DNA of 64,000 bases from Allokutzneria sp. A3M-2-11 16 (lineage in GTDB: Bacteria; Actinomycetota; Actinomycetes; Mycobacteriales; Pseudonocardiaceae): assembly GCF_024213555.1 (NCBI RefSeq), contig NZ_JANAVO010000002.1:418269-482268 (forward strand), read 5' to 3'. Positions within the stretch are counted from its first letter, which is position 1. The number at the start of each line of letters is the position of its first letter. The translations under genes were made by a program, and so were the position numbers. Shown one piece after another: positions 41,343-49,515 of this stretch. The notes beneath the pieces are model-generated. The model had not been told where the DNA came from. It searched no databases and was given only the letters and a program-made list of their open reading frames with translations.

Positions 41343-42607
41343 CGGGCGCCCAGCGGGCGCTCCTCCAGCGGGGCACCCGGCTCGGCGTCGGCGCGGAGGT
41401 GGACGAAGGAGGTGAAGCCCCACTCCTCCAGCCTGCCGAGCTGCGCGCCGAACTTGCCGCGCCGCCCGAGAACGGTGGCGGTGCGGCCCTCCTGGCGCAG
41501 CTCGCGGGCCGCCGCCATGGCCCGCGCCGTCGGCACGTCCTTCTCGAACAGCACCGCGACCGAGTCCTGGGCCGGGGCGTCGCCGAGCAGGTCCACGATC
41601 CGCTCGAAGCCGATGCTGAACCCGCAGGCCGGGACGTCCTTGCCGAGGCTGCGGCCGATGAGCTTGTCGTAGCGGCCGCCACCGGCGATGGAGGAGTTCA
41701 TGCCGGGGTGCACGACCTCGAAGATCTGGCCGGTGTAGTAGCCCATGCCCCTGACCAGCGTCGGGTCGAACTCCCAGCTCACCGCGCTGGCCTCGGCCAG
41801 GCTCGCGGTGGTGGTGGCGAGGTCGGCGATGACGTCCTCGGCCAGCGTGGGCACGGCGTCGGCGAGAGCGTCGGCGATGGAGCTCGCGGGCAGCTCGCGC
41901 AGCTTCTGGATGCGCTCCAGGGCGTCGCCGACCTTGTCAGCGGGCAGGCCCTTGGCCTCCAGCTCGGTGCGGACGCCGTCCCAACCGATCTTGTCGAGCT
42001 TGTCCAGGCCGATGAAGAACGCGGGCCAGACCGCCTCGTTCAAACCGGCAGCCTGCGCGAGCGCGGCGACGAAGCGGCGGTCGGAGACGCGGACGGTGGC
42101 CCCGGTCAGCCCCACGGCGGCCAGCGCCTGGGTGGTGGCCTCGATCAGCTCGGCCTCGGCGAGCACCGACTCCTCGCCGATCATGTCGATGTCGCACTGG
42201 ACGAACTGGCGGTAGCGCCCCTTCTGCGGCCGCTCCGCGCGCCACACCGGGCCGTACTGGAGGCTGCGGAACGGCGAGGGCAGCGTGGCGTGGTTGGCGC
42301 CGTAGAACCGGGTCAGCGGCACGGTGAGGTCGTAGCGCAGCGCCAGGTCGGCGAGGTCGCTGACGCGCGTACCCGGCTCGGCCTCCTCCGGAAGGCCCCT
42401 GCGCATGATCTTGAAGAGCAGCTTCTCGTTCTCGCCGCCCTGGCCGGAGGTGAGCCGGTCCAGGTTCTCCAGCGCGGGCGTCTCGATCCGCCGGTAACCG
42501 AACCGGTGGTAGACCTCGACAATCGCCGCGAGTACATGATCGCGCCGGGCGACGGTCGCCGGGAGCAGGTCGCGGGTGCCCCTCGCGGGGCTGTTGTCGA
42601 TCTTCAC
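41339..42607 (-). CDS. hisS: histidine--tRNA ligase (HisRS)
   Basis: 422 residues from the GTG at 42607, chosen because GAGGA lies 5 bases before it and the product then starts at the usual place (KIDNSPARGTRDLLP). Class II motif 1 is followed by motif 2 with RAERPQKGRYRQF, the HisA loop is RGMGYYTGQIFEV, motif 3 is GFSIGFERI, and the anticodon domain occupies the last ~95 residues. It charges tRNA-His in the cytoplasm. The sequence differs from the usual actinobacterial HisRS start and from the standard GLGVERL form of motif 3, so it may be the second HisRS type. No T-box is seen upstream. Confidence 0.9.
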   Translation of the reverse strand: MKIDNSPARGTRDLLPATVARRDHVLAAIVEVYHRFGYRRIETPALENLDRLTSGQGGENEKLLFKIMRRGLPEEAEPGTRVSDLADLALRYDLTVPLTRFYGANHATLPSPFRSLQYGPVWRAERPQKGRYRQFVQCDIDMIGEESVLAEAELIEATTQALAAVGLTGATVRVSDRRFVAALAQAAGLNEAVWPAFFIGLDKLDKIGWDGVRTELEAKGLPADKVGDALERIQKLRELPASSIADALADAVPTLAEDVIADLATTTASLAEASAVSWEFDPTLVRGMGYYTGQIFEVVHPGMNSSIAGGGRYDKLIGRSLGKDVPACGFSIGFERIVDLLGDAPAQDSVAVLFEKDVPTARAMAAARELRQEGRTATVLGRRGKFGAQLGRLEEWGFTSFVHLRADAEPGAPLEERPLGAR

Positions 42608-42677
42608 CGTGGTCCTCTTGTAGGCGGGCTTTGACCGGCCCAAACTACCCGTCACCCGATCACGCCCGCGATCCGGT

Positions 42678-42713
42678 TTATTCGCTGGGCGCGCGGATTA
42701 TTCGCTGGGCGCG
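42678..42713. repeat. 16-bp direct repeat between hisS and the GNAT gene
   Basis: TTATTCGCTGGGCGCG occurs at 42678-42693 and again at 42698-42713, a period of 20 bp or two helical turns, in the divergent promoter region. It might be a tandem binding site or a small duplication. Confidence 0.5.
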
Positions 42714-42741
42714 TAGAGAAGCCGCCTGGTAGGAACCAGGC

Positions 42742-43269
42742 ATGCCCACTGGTGAGCTGGTCCGCCTGCGCGCGTTCGAACCGTCCGAGGCCGAGGCGTT
42801 GTGGCGGTGGAACCACGACGCGGAGGTCATGCGCTGGATGGATGACGGTTACCCCGACTCCCTCGCGCAGGTGACGAAGCGGATGTCGGAGTGGAAGGCC
42901 AACTCCTACGAGAAGGTCGTGCTGGCCGTGGAGACGCTGGCCGACGCACAGCTGATCGGCGTGGTGGTGCTGCGCGACGTGCAGCCGGAGACCGGGCACG
43001 CGGAGCTGGACATCTACATCGGCGAGAAGGACCACTGGGGCTCGGGCTACGCCACCGACGCCATGCGCACGGCCTGCCGGTTCGGCTTCGAGAAGATGCG
43101 CCTGCACCGGATCACGTTGTGGGTGGTCGCGGACAACGTGGCGGCGCGGCGCGTCTACGAGAAGGCCGGCTTCGTCGAGGAGGGCCGCCAGCGCGAGTCC
43201 TTCCGCCGCGACGGGCGGTGGCACGACATGGTCATGATGGGCCTTTTGGAGGGCGAGCTACGCGGCTGA
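42742..43269 (+). CDS. GNAT-family N-acetyltransferase (RimJ/RimL-like)
   Basis: 175 residues. VRLRAFEPSEAEALWRWNHD at the N-terminus, the central ELDIYIGEKDHWGSGYATDAM with the acetyl-CoA pyrophosphate loop (WGSGYATDA), and LWVVADNVAARRVYEKAGFVEEG near the C-terminus are diagnostic of RimJ/L-type GNATs, which acetylate an N-terminal or side-chain amine. Target unknown. AGGA precedes the ATG. The gene is followed closely (15 bp) by a lipoprotein gene on the same strand. Confidence 0.9.
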   Translation: MPTGELVRLRAFEPSEAEALWRWNHDAEVMRWMDDGYPDSLAQVTKRMSEWKANSYEKVVLAVETLADAQLIGVVVLRDVQPETGHAELDIYIGEKDHWGSGYATDAMRTACRFGFEKMRLHRITLWVVADNVAARRVYEKAGFVEEGRQRESFRRDGRWHDMVMMGLLEGELRG

Positions 43270-43284
43270 ACGGGTGATGCCAGG

Positions 43285-43710
43285 ATGACCGGCGTGTTCA
43301 ACCGACTCCTCTTCATCCTGCCCGTGGCCGCGCTCCTGCTCAGCGGCTGCGGCGACAAGACCCAGCCCCCCGCCGGGGCGGCTCCTGAGACCACGAGCGC
43401 CGCGGCGCCCACGTCGAAGGCCAAGCCCGGCGTCGACGTCAAGGCCGACGTGAAGATCACCTCGTGCGCGGCGAACGCGTGGACGCAGGACGTGGTCATC
43501 GAGGTCACCAACAGCTCGGCCGAGCCGGCCAAGTACGTGGTGGGCGTCGACATCAGCGGCCCGGACGGCAAGCCGTCCAGCGAGGCTCGCTTCGTGGAGA
43601 ACCGCATCGAGGCGGGCAAGACCCACACCGAGAAGATCCCCGGCGACACCCCGATCAAGGGCGCCGTCACCTGCGCGGTCGGCGAAGCTCGCCGCCTCCC
43701 CGCCCAGTAG
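43285..43710 (+). CDS. small lipoprotein
   Basis: 141 residues. A lipoprotein signal peptide ends in LLSGC, then comes a Pro/Ala/Thr-rich linker (30-50) and a small beta domain with two cysteines (TSCAANAW and VTCAVG) that may form a disulfide. The pattern VVIEVTNSSAEPAKYVVGVDI resembles FxLYD-like domains. It is probably anchored on the outer face of the membrane; function unknown. It may share a transcript with the GNAT gene. Confidence 0.78.
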   Translation: MTGVFNRLLFILPVAALLLSGCGDKTQPPAGAAPETTSAAAPTSKAKPGVDVKADVKITSCAANAWTQDVVIEVTNSSAEPAKYVVGVDISGPDGKPSSEARFVENRIEAGKTHTEKIPGDTPIKGAVTCAVGEARRLPAQ

Positions 43711-43720
43711 CACGCCACTA

Positions 43721-43785
43721 CCCCGTTTCGTACTCTTGCCGGGAAAGAGAGCGCTCCCAAATCCCGTTATGAGTACGAAACGGGG
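43721..43785. terminator. 15-bp perfect hairpin between convergent genes
   Basis: CCCCGTTTCGTACTC (43721-43735) and GAGTACGAAACGGGG (43771-43785) are perfect complements around a 35-nt loop, which itself contains CGGGA...TCCCG pairs. It lies 10 bp after the lipoprotein stop and 23 bp before the end of the convergent DUF3039 gene. Confidence 0.65.
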
Positions 43786-43808
43786 AAAGCCGGGCCGGAG
43801 TGGGCCGG

Positions 43809-44075
43809 TCAGTCGTTGTCGTCGCCGCCGGGGCGGAGCGACTCGTAGACCTTCTTGCACTCCGGGCACACGGGGGCGCCGGGCTTCGGGGAGCGCGTGA
43901 CAGGGAACACCTCTCCGCACAGCGCCACCACGTGCGTGCCCATGACCGCGCTCTCGGCGATCTTGGATTTCCGCACGTAGTGGAACATCTTCGGGTCGTC
44001 GTCACCCGACTGGTCGGTGCTCTCGGGGCGCGTTCCGGTGTCCGGCAGCGTCTGCGTCAAGCTCACGTACACCAT
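43809..44075 (-). CDS. DUF3039 domain zinc-ribbon-like protein
   Basis: 88 residues. The core FHYVRKSKIAESAVMGTHVVALCGEVFPV, with a later CPECKKVYESL, gives Cys residues of a single zinc-ribbon-like site and matches the DUF3039 family of actinomycetes, whose function is unknown. The acidic tail GGDDND is also typical. ATG at 44075 with a GAGG upstream. It is divergent from psuG with a 62-bp gap. Confidence 0.85.
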   Translation of the reverse strand: MVYVSLTQTLPDTGTRPESTDQSGDDDPKMFHYVRKSKIAESAVMGTHVVALCGEVFPVTRSPKPGAPVCPECKKVYESLRPGGDDND

Positions 44076-44137
44076 GATGCCTCACGGATGATGCCAACCG
44101 GACAGCAAGTTCGGATGCGCGAAGCGAGGAGGATCGG

Positions 44138-45058
44138 GTGGCTGACAGGCTGCGACTGGGCGACGAGGTGGCGAACGCCCTCTCCGAGGGGCGAGCGGTG
44201 GTCGCACTGGAGAGCACGCTGCTGTCGCACGGCCTGCCCGCCCCGTCCAACCTGGCGGTGGGGCGGGAGCTGGAGCGCATCGTGCGCGAGCAGGGCGCGG
44301 TCCCGGCCACGATCGCGGTCCTGGACGGCTCGGCCGTCGTCGGGCTGACCGACGCGGAGCTGCAACGCGTGTGCGACCCGGTGAACAACCTGGTCAAGCT
44401 GTCCCGGCGGGACCTGGGCCCGGCGTTCGCGCTGGGTGTGGCCGGTGCGACCACGGTCGCGAGCACCGCGGCGATCGCACACGCCGCGGGCATCGGCATG
44501 TTCGGCACGGGCGGCCTCGGCGGCGTGCACCGGGGCGCACGGGACTCCTGGGACGTCTCCGCGGACCTCGCGGTGCTGGCGGAGACACCGGTGGCGGTGG
44601 TGTGCTCCGGCGTGAAGTCGATCTTGGACATCCCGGCCACCCTGGAGCTGCTGGAGACCAGCTCGGTTCCGGTGCTCGGTTACGGAACGGACCGGTTCCC
44701 CGCCTTCTACCTGCGCGATTCCGGGCTGGACGTGCCGTGGCGGGTGGACAGCGCCAAGGACGCCGCCGCCGCGATCGACACCCACCGCGCGCACGTGCCC
44801 GGCCGCGCGGGCGTGCTGCTGGTGAACCCGATCCCGGTCGAGCACGAGATGGACCGCAACCTGCACGACCGCCTGCTCGCGGGCGGCCTGGCGAAGCTGG
44901 AGCGCGAGGACATCCGCGGCAAGGACGTCACGCCCGCGCTGCTGGAGTACTTCCACACCGCGAGCGAGGGCGTCAGCCTCACCGCCAACACCGAACTCGT
45001 GAAGTCCAACGTGCGCGTCGCCTCGGAGGTCGCCGTCGCGCTGGCGGACCGGGCATGA
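44138..45058 (+). CDS. psuG: pseudouridine-5'-phosphate glycosidase
   Basis: 306 residues. Catalytic residues known from the E. coli enzyme are all present at a constant offset of six: E25 (VALESTLLSHG), K87 (NNLVKLSRRD), D143 (VSADLAVLAE) and K160 (CSGVKS). The enzyme cleaves the C-C glycosidic bond of pseudouridine 5'-phosphate to uracil and ribose 5-phosphate. GTG start with AGGAGG five bases upstream. Its stop overlaps the start of the adjacent PfkB kinase (ATGA), which would supply the substrate. Confidence 0.95.
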   Translation: MADRLRLGDEVANALSEGRAVVALESTLLSHGLPAPSNLAVGRELERIVREQGAVPATIAVLDGSAVVGLTDAELQRVCDPVNNLVKLSRRDLGPAFALGVAGATTVASTAAIAHAAGIGMFGTGGLGGVHRGARDSWDVSADLAVLAETPVAVVCSGVKSILDIPATLELLETSSVPVLGYGTDRFPAFYLRDSGLDVPWRVDSAKDAAAAIDTHRAHVPGRAGVLLVNPIPVEHEMDRNLHDRLLAGGLAKLEREDIRGKDVTPALLEYFHTASEGVSLTANTELVKSNVRVASEVAVALADRA

Positions 45059-45942
45059 GACCGCGGGTGCTCGTCGTCGGCGACGCCGGGCTCGACGTGG
45101 TCGCCCGGCACCACGGGCCAGTGGTGCACGGCGGTGACGTGCGGGCCACGGTCACTCTGCAGCCGGGCGGCGCCGGGGCGAACACGTCCGCGTGGCTCGC
45201 GCACTGCGGGGCCGAGGTGGTGCTCGTCGGCCGGGTCGGCGCGGACGCGGCCGGGCGGCAGGTGACAGCCGAGCTGAACGCGGTGGGCGTGCGCTGCGCG
45301 TTCACCCTGGACCCGGTGGCGAACACGTGCTGCGTCGTGGTGCTCGTCGACGACGAGGGCCAGCGGACGATGCTGCCCGACCGCGGCGCCAACGCGCGGC
45401 TGTCGCCCGACGACCTCGACCCCGCGCTGCTCGCCGAAGTGGATCACCTGCACCTGTCCGGCTACGTGCTGCTCGACCCGTCGTCGCGGGCGGCGGGCCT
45501 GGCCGCGCTGCGCGTCGCCCGCGAGGCGGGGAAGACCACGTCGGTCGACCCCCAGGCGGCCGCGCTGATCGTCGCGGGCGGTGTTGAGTCCTTTGTGGAC
45601 GACATCCGCGGGGTGGACCTGTTGCTGCCCAACACAGAAGAGCTCGTGGCGCTCACCGGTTCGAAGGAGCCGGAGGCGGCGCGCGAGCTGCTCGGCGTCG
45701 TCGGCGCGGTCGCGGTGACCGCCGGGGGCGGCGGGGCGTCGTGGGTGGACGCGGAGCGGGTCGTCTCGGTGGAGTCGCCGCGCGTGGAGTGCGTGGACTC
45801 CACCGGGGCCGGAGACGCCTTCGACGCGGGCCTGCTCAACGGCTGGCTCTCCGGACTCCCACCCGAGGAGTTCCTGCTCTCCGGCGTCCGCGCGGGAGCC
45901 ACCGCCGTGCAGCACATCGGCGCCCAACCGCTCCGCCCCTGA
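45055..45942 (+). CDS. PfkB-family kinase, probable pseudouridine kinase
   Basis: 295 residues, ribokinase fold. The N-terminal signature GGAGANTSAWLAHCGAEVVLVG and the C-terminal VDSTGAGDAFDAGLLNGWL with its catalytic Asp are complete. Translational coupling to psuG (ATGA overlap) supports the role of phosphorylating pseudouridine from RNA turnover; in other bacteria the pair is PsuK-PsuG. Substrate specificity is inferred from context only. A GTCTTCAAGTAC-type palindrome follows 18 bp after the stop. Confidence 0.88.
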   Translation: MRPRVLVVGDAGLDVVARHHGPVVHGGDVRATVTLQPGGAGANTSAWLAHCGAEVVLVGRVGADAAGRQVTAELNAVGVRCAFTLDPVANTCCVVVLVDDEGQRTMLPDRGANARLSPDDLDPALLAEVDHLHLSGYVLLDPSSRAAGLAALRVAREAGKTTSVDPQAAALIVAGGVESFVDDIRGVDLLLPNTEELVALTGSKEPEAARELLGVVGAVAVTAGGGGASWVDAERVVSVESPRVECVDSTGAGDAFDAGLLNGWLSGLPPEEFLLSGVRAGATAVQHIGAQPLRP

Positions 45943-45959
45943 CGCGCGGTGGTCGGGGT

Positions 45960-46070
45960 GTCTTCAAGTACGCCCCGCCCCCTCCCCAGAGGTCTTAAAC
46001 CGCCCCCAACCTCAGCGGGGTTGGGTGCGGTTAAAGACCTTCGCAAGGGGGGTCGGGGGGACTTGAAGAC
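45960..46070. repeat. GTCTTCAAGTAC-type palindromic element, copy 4
   Basis: Ends GTCTTCAAGTAC (45960-45971) and GGACTTGAAGAC (46059-46070); 111 bp. The inner arms GAGGTCTTAAACCGCCCCCAACC and GGTTGGGTGCGGTTAAAGACCTT pair as well. It fills the gap between the kinase and the convergent DUF3099 gene, 17 bases after one stop and 25 before the other. Confidence 0.84.
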
Positions 46071-46095
46071 GCCCCAACCGACGCTGGGAGCGAGG

Positions 46096-46416
46096 TCAGC
46101 CGTCGATGACGGGGTGCTCGCGGGACTCGATGCGTCGGGTCGTCGACGGCGCCTGGTAGCGGTTGGCCTCCTCGGCCTTGCGCGGCGGGCGGTCGTTGGC
46201 GATGAGCACGGCCATCCACGGCAGCGGCACGGAGATCGCCACGAAGGCGAGCGCCAGCCACCACGTCTGGTAGAACACCCCGGCCAGGATCAGGCACGGG
46301 ATGCGCATGGACATCATCAGCAGGTACCTGCGCTTGCGCGCGGCGAACTGATCTTCGTACGACGGAGCGGCCTCGGTGATCAGGACCGGGGTGTCGTCCC
46401 GTTGGGAACCGTTCAC
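46096..46416 (-). CDS. DUF3099 domain membrane protein
   Basis: 106 residues from the GTG at 46416 (GGAGGTGG upstream; the frame extends 16 codons further without support). PVLITEAAPSYEDQFAARKRRYLLMMSMRI precedes two membrane helices (RIPCLILAGVFYQTWWLALAF and a second after it) and a short basic tail, the standard DUF3099 layout found in actinomycetes. Function unknown. It is divergent from the PucR regulator. Confidence 0.85.
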   Translation of the reverse strand: MNGSQRDDTPVLITEAAPSYEDQFAARKRRYLLMMSMRIPCLILAGVFYQTWWLALAFVAISVPLPWMAVLIANDRPPRKAEEANRYQAPSTTRRIESREHPVIDG

Positions 46417-46478
46417 GTCCCACCTCCACACCCCATACTTCCACCGTCGGAGTGCGGTGAACACAACGAGGGGTCGTG

Positions 46479-48014
46479 ATGGTCGCCTTGGATCGCCTCG
46501 TCGACGTGCTCGGCGGAGTCGGAGCGGTGTTGTGCGCGGCGCCCCGGGGCCGGGACGTCGACCTGCGCGGGGTCGCGCTGCACGACCCCACCGAGGAGTA
46601 CCCCACCGCGCCCAGTGACGTGCTGCTCGGTTTGGGTACGAAAACCGTCGCGGCGGCGGTGCGGCTGATCGGCACGACCAACGCCGCGGTGCTCGTGCTG
46701 CACGGCCGCCAGCCGCTGGACGAGCGGATCTCCGCCGCCGCGCGCAAGGCCGGGGTCGCGGTACTGCTGGTGGACCCCGAGGTGCCGTGGAGCCACCTCG
46801 CGGGCGTCGTGCACACCCTCGTGCTCGGCGGGACCTCGGCGAGCCGTGAACATCCCGGCGACCTGTTCGCGGTGGCCGACGCGATCGCGGCGGTGGTCGG
46901 CGGGCCGGTGACGATCGAGGACCAGCAGTCGCGCGTGCTGGCGTACTCCGGCCGCCAGGAAGCGGTTGACGCGGCGCGGGTGCAGACGATCCTCGGCCGC
47001 AGGGTTCCGCCCGACGTCCTCAAAGCCCTGGAGGAACGGGGTGTGTTCAAGCACCTCTCGGTCTCCGATGAGCCGCTTGTGGTGCCGTCGCTGATCCCCA
47101 GCCTCGGCGCCCGGCTGGTCGTGGCGATCCGCGCCGGGCGCGAGCTGCTGGGGTCGGTGTGGGTGGAGGCGGAGCCGCCGATCTCGCCGCAGCGCTTGGC
47201 GGGGTTGGTGGACGGCGCCCGGACCGCGGCGCTGCACCTGCTGCGGGCGCGGGCCAGCTCCGACCTGGAGCGGCGCGGGGAGAGCGATCTGGTGCTGCGC
47301 CTGGTGGAGGGCGATGCCGACGCCCCCGCGGTGCTCGCCCGCCTCGGCCTGCCCACGACCGGGCTGCGGGTGATCGCGCTGCGCGCCGACGCCGGGGACG
47401 CCGAGCACGGGGCCGCCTTGCTGGCGTTCGAGCGCGCCACGGCCGGGTTCGGCTGGTCCCGTCCTGGCCGGAGTGCGTTGCTGGGCAACGTTCTCTACAC
47501 CGTGCTGCCCTGTGGCGAGAACACCGATACGGCGCGGGATTGGGTGCGCGCGCTGTCCACGGAGCTGCCGTCCGAGGTCGTGCTGCACGCGGGCATCGGC
47601 GGTGCGGCAACGACCGCGGAGCTGCCTTCGAGTCGTCACGAAGCCGATGAATGCCTTGCGGTGTCAGCGGTTCTGCCATCGGCAGGCACCACGGTCTCCT
47701 ACGACGAGGCGTGGTCGCAGGTGCTGTTGCTGCGCTTGGCCGCGGTGGCGGAGTCGGGGCGCCTGCCGTCGCGCGGCCCGGTCGCGGAACTGCTGCGGCA
47801 GGACGAGGAGAACGGCACCGCCTACGCGGAGACGCTGCGCGCGTGGCTGGCCGCCCAGGGTGATGTGCGGGCGGCGGCGCAGCGCCTCGCCGTGCACCCG
47901 AACACCCTGCGCTACCGGCTCCGCAAGATCGAACAGCTGACCCCGGTGCGGCTGGACGACCCCGAGCAGCGGCTCGCGCTGGCCATCGCGCTGACCGCGA
48001 CGACGTTGTTCTGA
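46479..48014 (+). CDS. PucR/CdaR-family transcriptional regulator
   Basis: 511 residues. The N-terminal PucR sensor domain (about 20-130) leads into a GGDEF-like central domain (270-390) and a C-terminal PucR-type HTH with WLAAQGDVRAAAQRLAVHPNTLRYRLRKIEQL. Such proteins usually control catabolic genes for purines, amino acids or sugars in response to the substrate. The ATG at 46479 has GAGGGG five bases upstream. It precedes, on the same strand, a D-amino-acid-dehydrogenase-like gene 102 bp away, the likely target. TTGTCCG and CGGACAA boxes (48038-48044, 48092-48098) lie in that gap. Confidence 0.87.
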   Translation: MVALDRLVDVLGGVGAVLCAAPRGRDVDLRGVALHDPTEEYPTAPSDVLLGLGTKTVAAAVRLIGTTNAAVLVLHGRQPLDERISAAARKAGVAVLLVDPEVPWSHLAGVVHTLVLGGTSASREHPGDLFAVADAIAAVVGGPVTIEDQQSRVLAYSGRQEAVDAARVQTILGRRVPPDVLKALEERGVFKHLSVSDEPLVVPSLIPSLGARLVVAIRAGRELLGSVWVEAEPPISPQRLAGLVDGARTAALHLLRARASSDLERRGESDLVLRLVEGDADAPAVLARLGLPTTGLRVIALRADAGDAEHGAALLAFERATAGFGWSRPGRSALLGNVLYTVLPCGENTDTARDWVRALSTELPSEVVLHAGIGGAATTAELPSSRHEADECLAVSAVLPSAGTTVSYDEAWSQVLLLRLAAVAESGRLPSRGPVAELLRQDEENGTAYAETLRAWLAAQGDVRAAAQRLAVHPNTLRYRLRKIEQLTPVRLDDPEQRLALAIALTATTLF

Positions 48015-48116
48015 GCGAACAAACCGGTCCGCGATATTTGTCCGGAACTGCCAGTGCCTTCGGTGTTTTCCCAGCTCATAGTTCCTCACATCGGACAACA
48101 CGTGAGGGAGGCCACC

Positions 48117-49400
48117 GTGACCGCAGCTGGACAGCCGCGCACCGCCGTCGTCGTCGGCGGGGGCATCGTCGGCCTCTCCGTCGCCTGGTTCCTCCAGGAG
48201 CACGGCGTCGAGGTGACCGTGGTCGAGCGGGCCGAGATCGGCGCGGGCGCGTCGTGGGGCAACGCGGGCTGGATCTCCCCCGGCCTGGCGATCCCGCTGC
48301 CGGAGCCGAGCGTGCTCCGCTACGGCTTCCGCTCGCTGATGGACCCGGACGCGCCGCTGTACGTGCCGACCAAGCCGGACCCGAAGCTGTGGGCGTTCCT
48401 CACCCGCTTCGCCGCGCACTGCACGATGCCCCAGTGGCGCAAGGCGATGCGGCACTACCTGCCGGTCAACGCGGGCGCGCTGGACGCCTTCGACCTGCTC
48501 ACCAGCAACGGTGTCTCCGCCAAGACGATCGACGCCCCGATCATGGCCGCCTTCGAGCGCGCCGAGCAGGCCGCCGACCTCCGGCACGAGCTGGAGCTGA
48601 TCAACCAGGCGGGCCAGGAGATCAAGTTCACCGAGCTCTCCGGCGCCGAGGTGCGCAAGGCGGTGCCGCAGGTCAGCGGCAACGTGGAGCTGGCGCTGCG
48701 GCTGGACGGCCAGCGCTACATCGACCCGGGCGCCTTCACCCAGGCGCTGGCCGACGCGGTGCGCGAGCGCGGGGCTGAGATCCGCACCGGCTTCACCGCC
48801 CGCACCCTGCGCCACGGCCCGAAGGGCGTCACCGTGGAGGCGTTCGCCGGTGACCCCGTGCACGCCGACACCGTGGTGCTGGCCACCGGTTCCTGGCTGG
48901 ACGAGCTGGCCAGGCCGCTCGGCGTGAAGATGCCGGTGCGCGCGGGCCGCGGCTACTCCTTCAGCGTGCCGGTGGCCGAGGACGTGCCGTGCCCGGTGTA
49001 CTTCCCGGCCGTGCGCGTGGCGTGCACGCCGTACCAGGGGCGGCTGCGGGTGGCCGGGACCATGGAGTTCCGCCACGCCGACGCCCCGCTGGACCCGCGC
49101 CGGGTGACCTCGATCGTCAACTCCGCGCGCAAGCTGCTCACCGGCGTCGACTGGACCGAGCGCGCGGAGACCTGGGTCGGCCCGCGCCCGGTCACCCCGG
49201 ACGGCCTGCCGCTGATCGGTGAGACCAAGGTGCCCGGCGTGTACGTCGCGGGTGGGCACGGCATGTGGGGCGTGACCCTGGGCCCGCTGACCGGTCAGCT
49301 GCTCGCCGAGCAGATGGTGACCGGCAAGGCCCCGGCCGCGCTGCACCCCTTCGACCCGCACCGAGGTGGCCTTCGCAACCTCGTGCGTCGTTCGGCCTGA
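48117..49400 (+). CDS. FAD-dependent D-amino-acid dehydrogenase-like oxidoreductase
   Basis: 427 residues from the GTG at 48117, with GGGAGG five bases upstream. The FAD-binding dinucleotide motif VVVGGGIVGLSVAWFLQEHG is followed by GAGASWGNAGWISPG, and the C-terminus has GPRPVTPDGLPLIGE and AGGHGMWGVTLGP, all typical of DadA and related DAO-family flavoenzymes that oxidise D-amino acids, sarcosine or hydroxyproline at the membrane. The substrate probably is also the PucR ligand. Two strong hairpins follow. Confidence 0.88.
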   Translation: MTAAGQPRTAVVVGGGIVGLSVAWFLQEHGVEVTVVERAEIGAGASWGNAGWISPGLAIPLPEPSVLRYGFRSLMDPDAPLYVPTKPDPKLWAFLTRFAAHCTMPQWRKAMRHYLPVNAGALDAFDLLTSNGVSAKTIDAPIMAAFERAEQAADLRHELELINQAGQEIKFTELSGAEVRKAVPQVSGNVELALRLDGQRYIDPGAFTQALADAVRERGAEIRTGFTARTLRHGPKGVTVEAFAGDPVHADTVVLATGSWLDELARPLGVKMPVRAGRGYSFSVPVAEDVPCPVYFPAVRVACTPYQGRLRVAGTMEFRHADAPLDPRRVTSIVNSARKLLTGVDWTERAETWVGPRPVTPDGLPLIGETKVPGVYVAGGHGMWGVTLGPLTGQLLAEQMVTGKAPAALHPFDPHRGGLRNLVRRSA

Positions 49401-49425
49401 CGGCAGGGGTCAGACCGAACGGAGC

Positions 49426-49455
49426 GAGGTGACCGGCGGGTTCGCCGGTCACCTC
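49426..49455. terminator. 13-bp hairpin downstream of the oxidoreductase
   Basis: GAGGTGACCGGCG (49426-49438) and CGCCGGTCACCTC (49443-49455) pair perfectly around a 4-nt loop, 25 bp after the stop codon. It precedes a second, T-tailed hairpin and could act with it as a tandem terminator. Confidence 0.7.
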
Positions 49456-49463
49456 TTCCGTCT

Positions 49464-49505
49464 CGTCACCCCGGGGGCGCTGCCTTCCCCCGGGGTGACG
49501 TTTTT
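49464..49505 (+). terminator. rho-independent terminator with 14-bp stem
   Basis: CGTCACCCCGGGGG (49464-49477) pairs with CCCCCGGGGTGACG (49487-49500) around 9 bases and is followed by TTTTT. It stops the oxidoreductase transcript, and the stem can also serve the convergent C45-family gene. Confidence 0.88.
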
Positions 49506-49515
49506 CGCACCCGGG

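Noticed and set aside
42608-42741. Possible T-box leader upstream of hisS
   Set aside because: No T-box consensus or specifier loop is seen, and the gap holds only a direct repeat.
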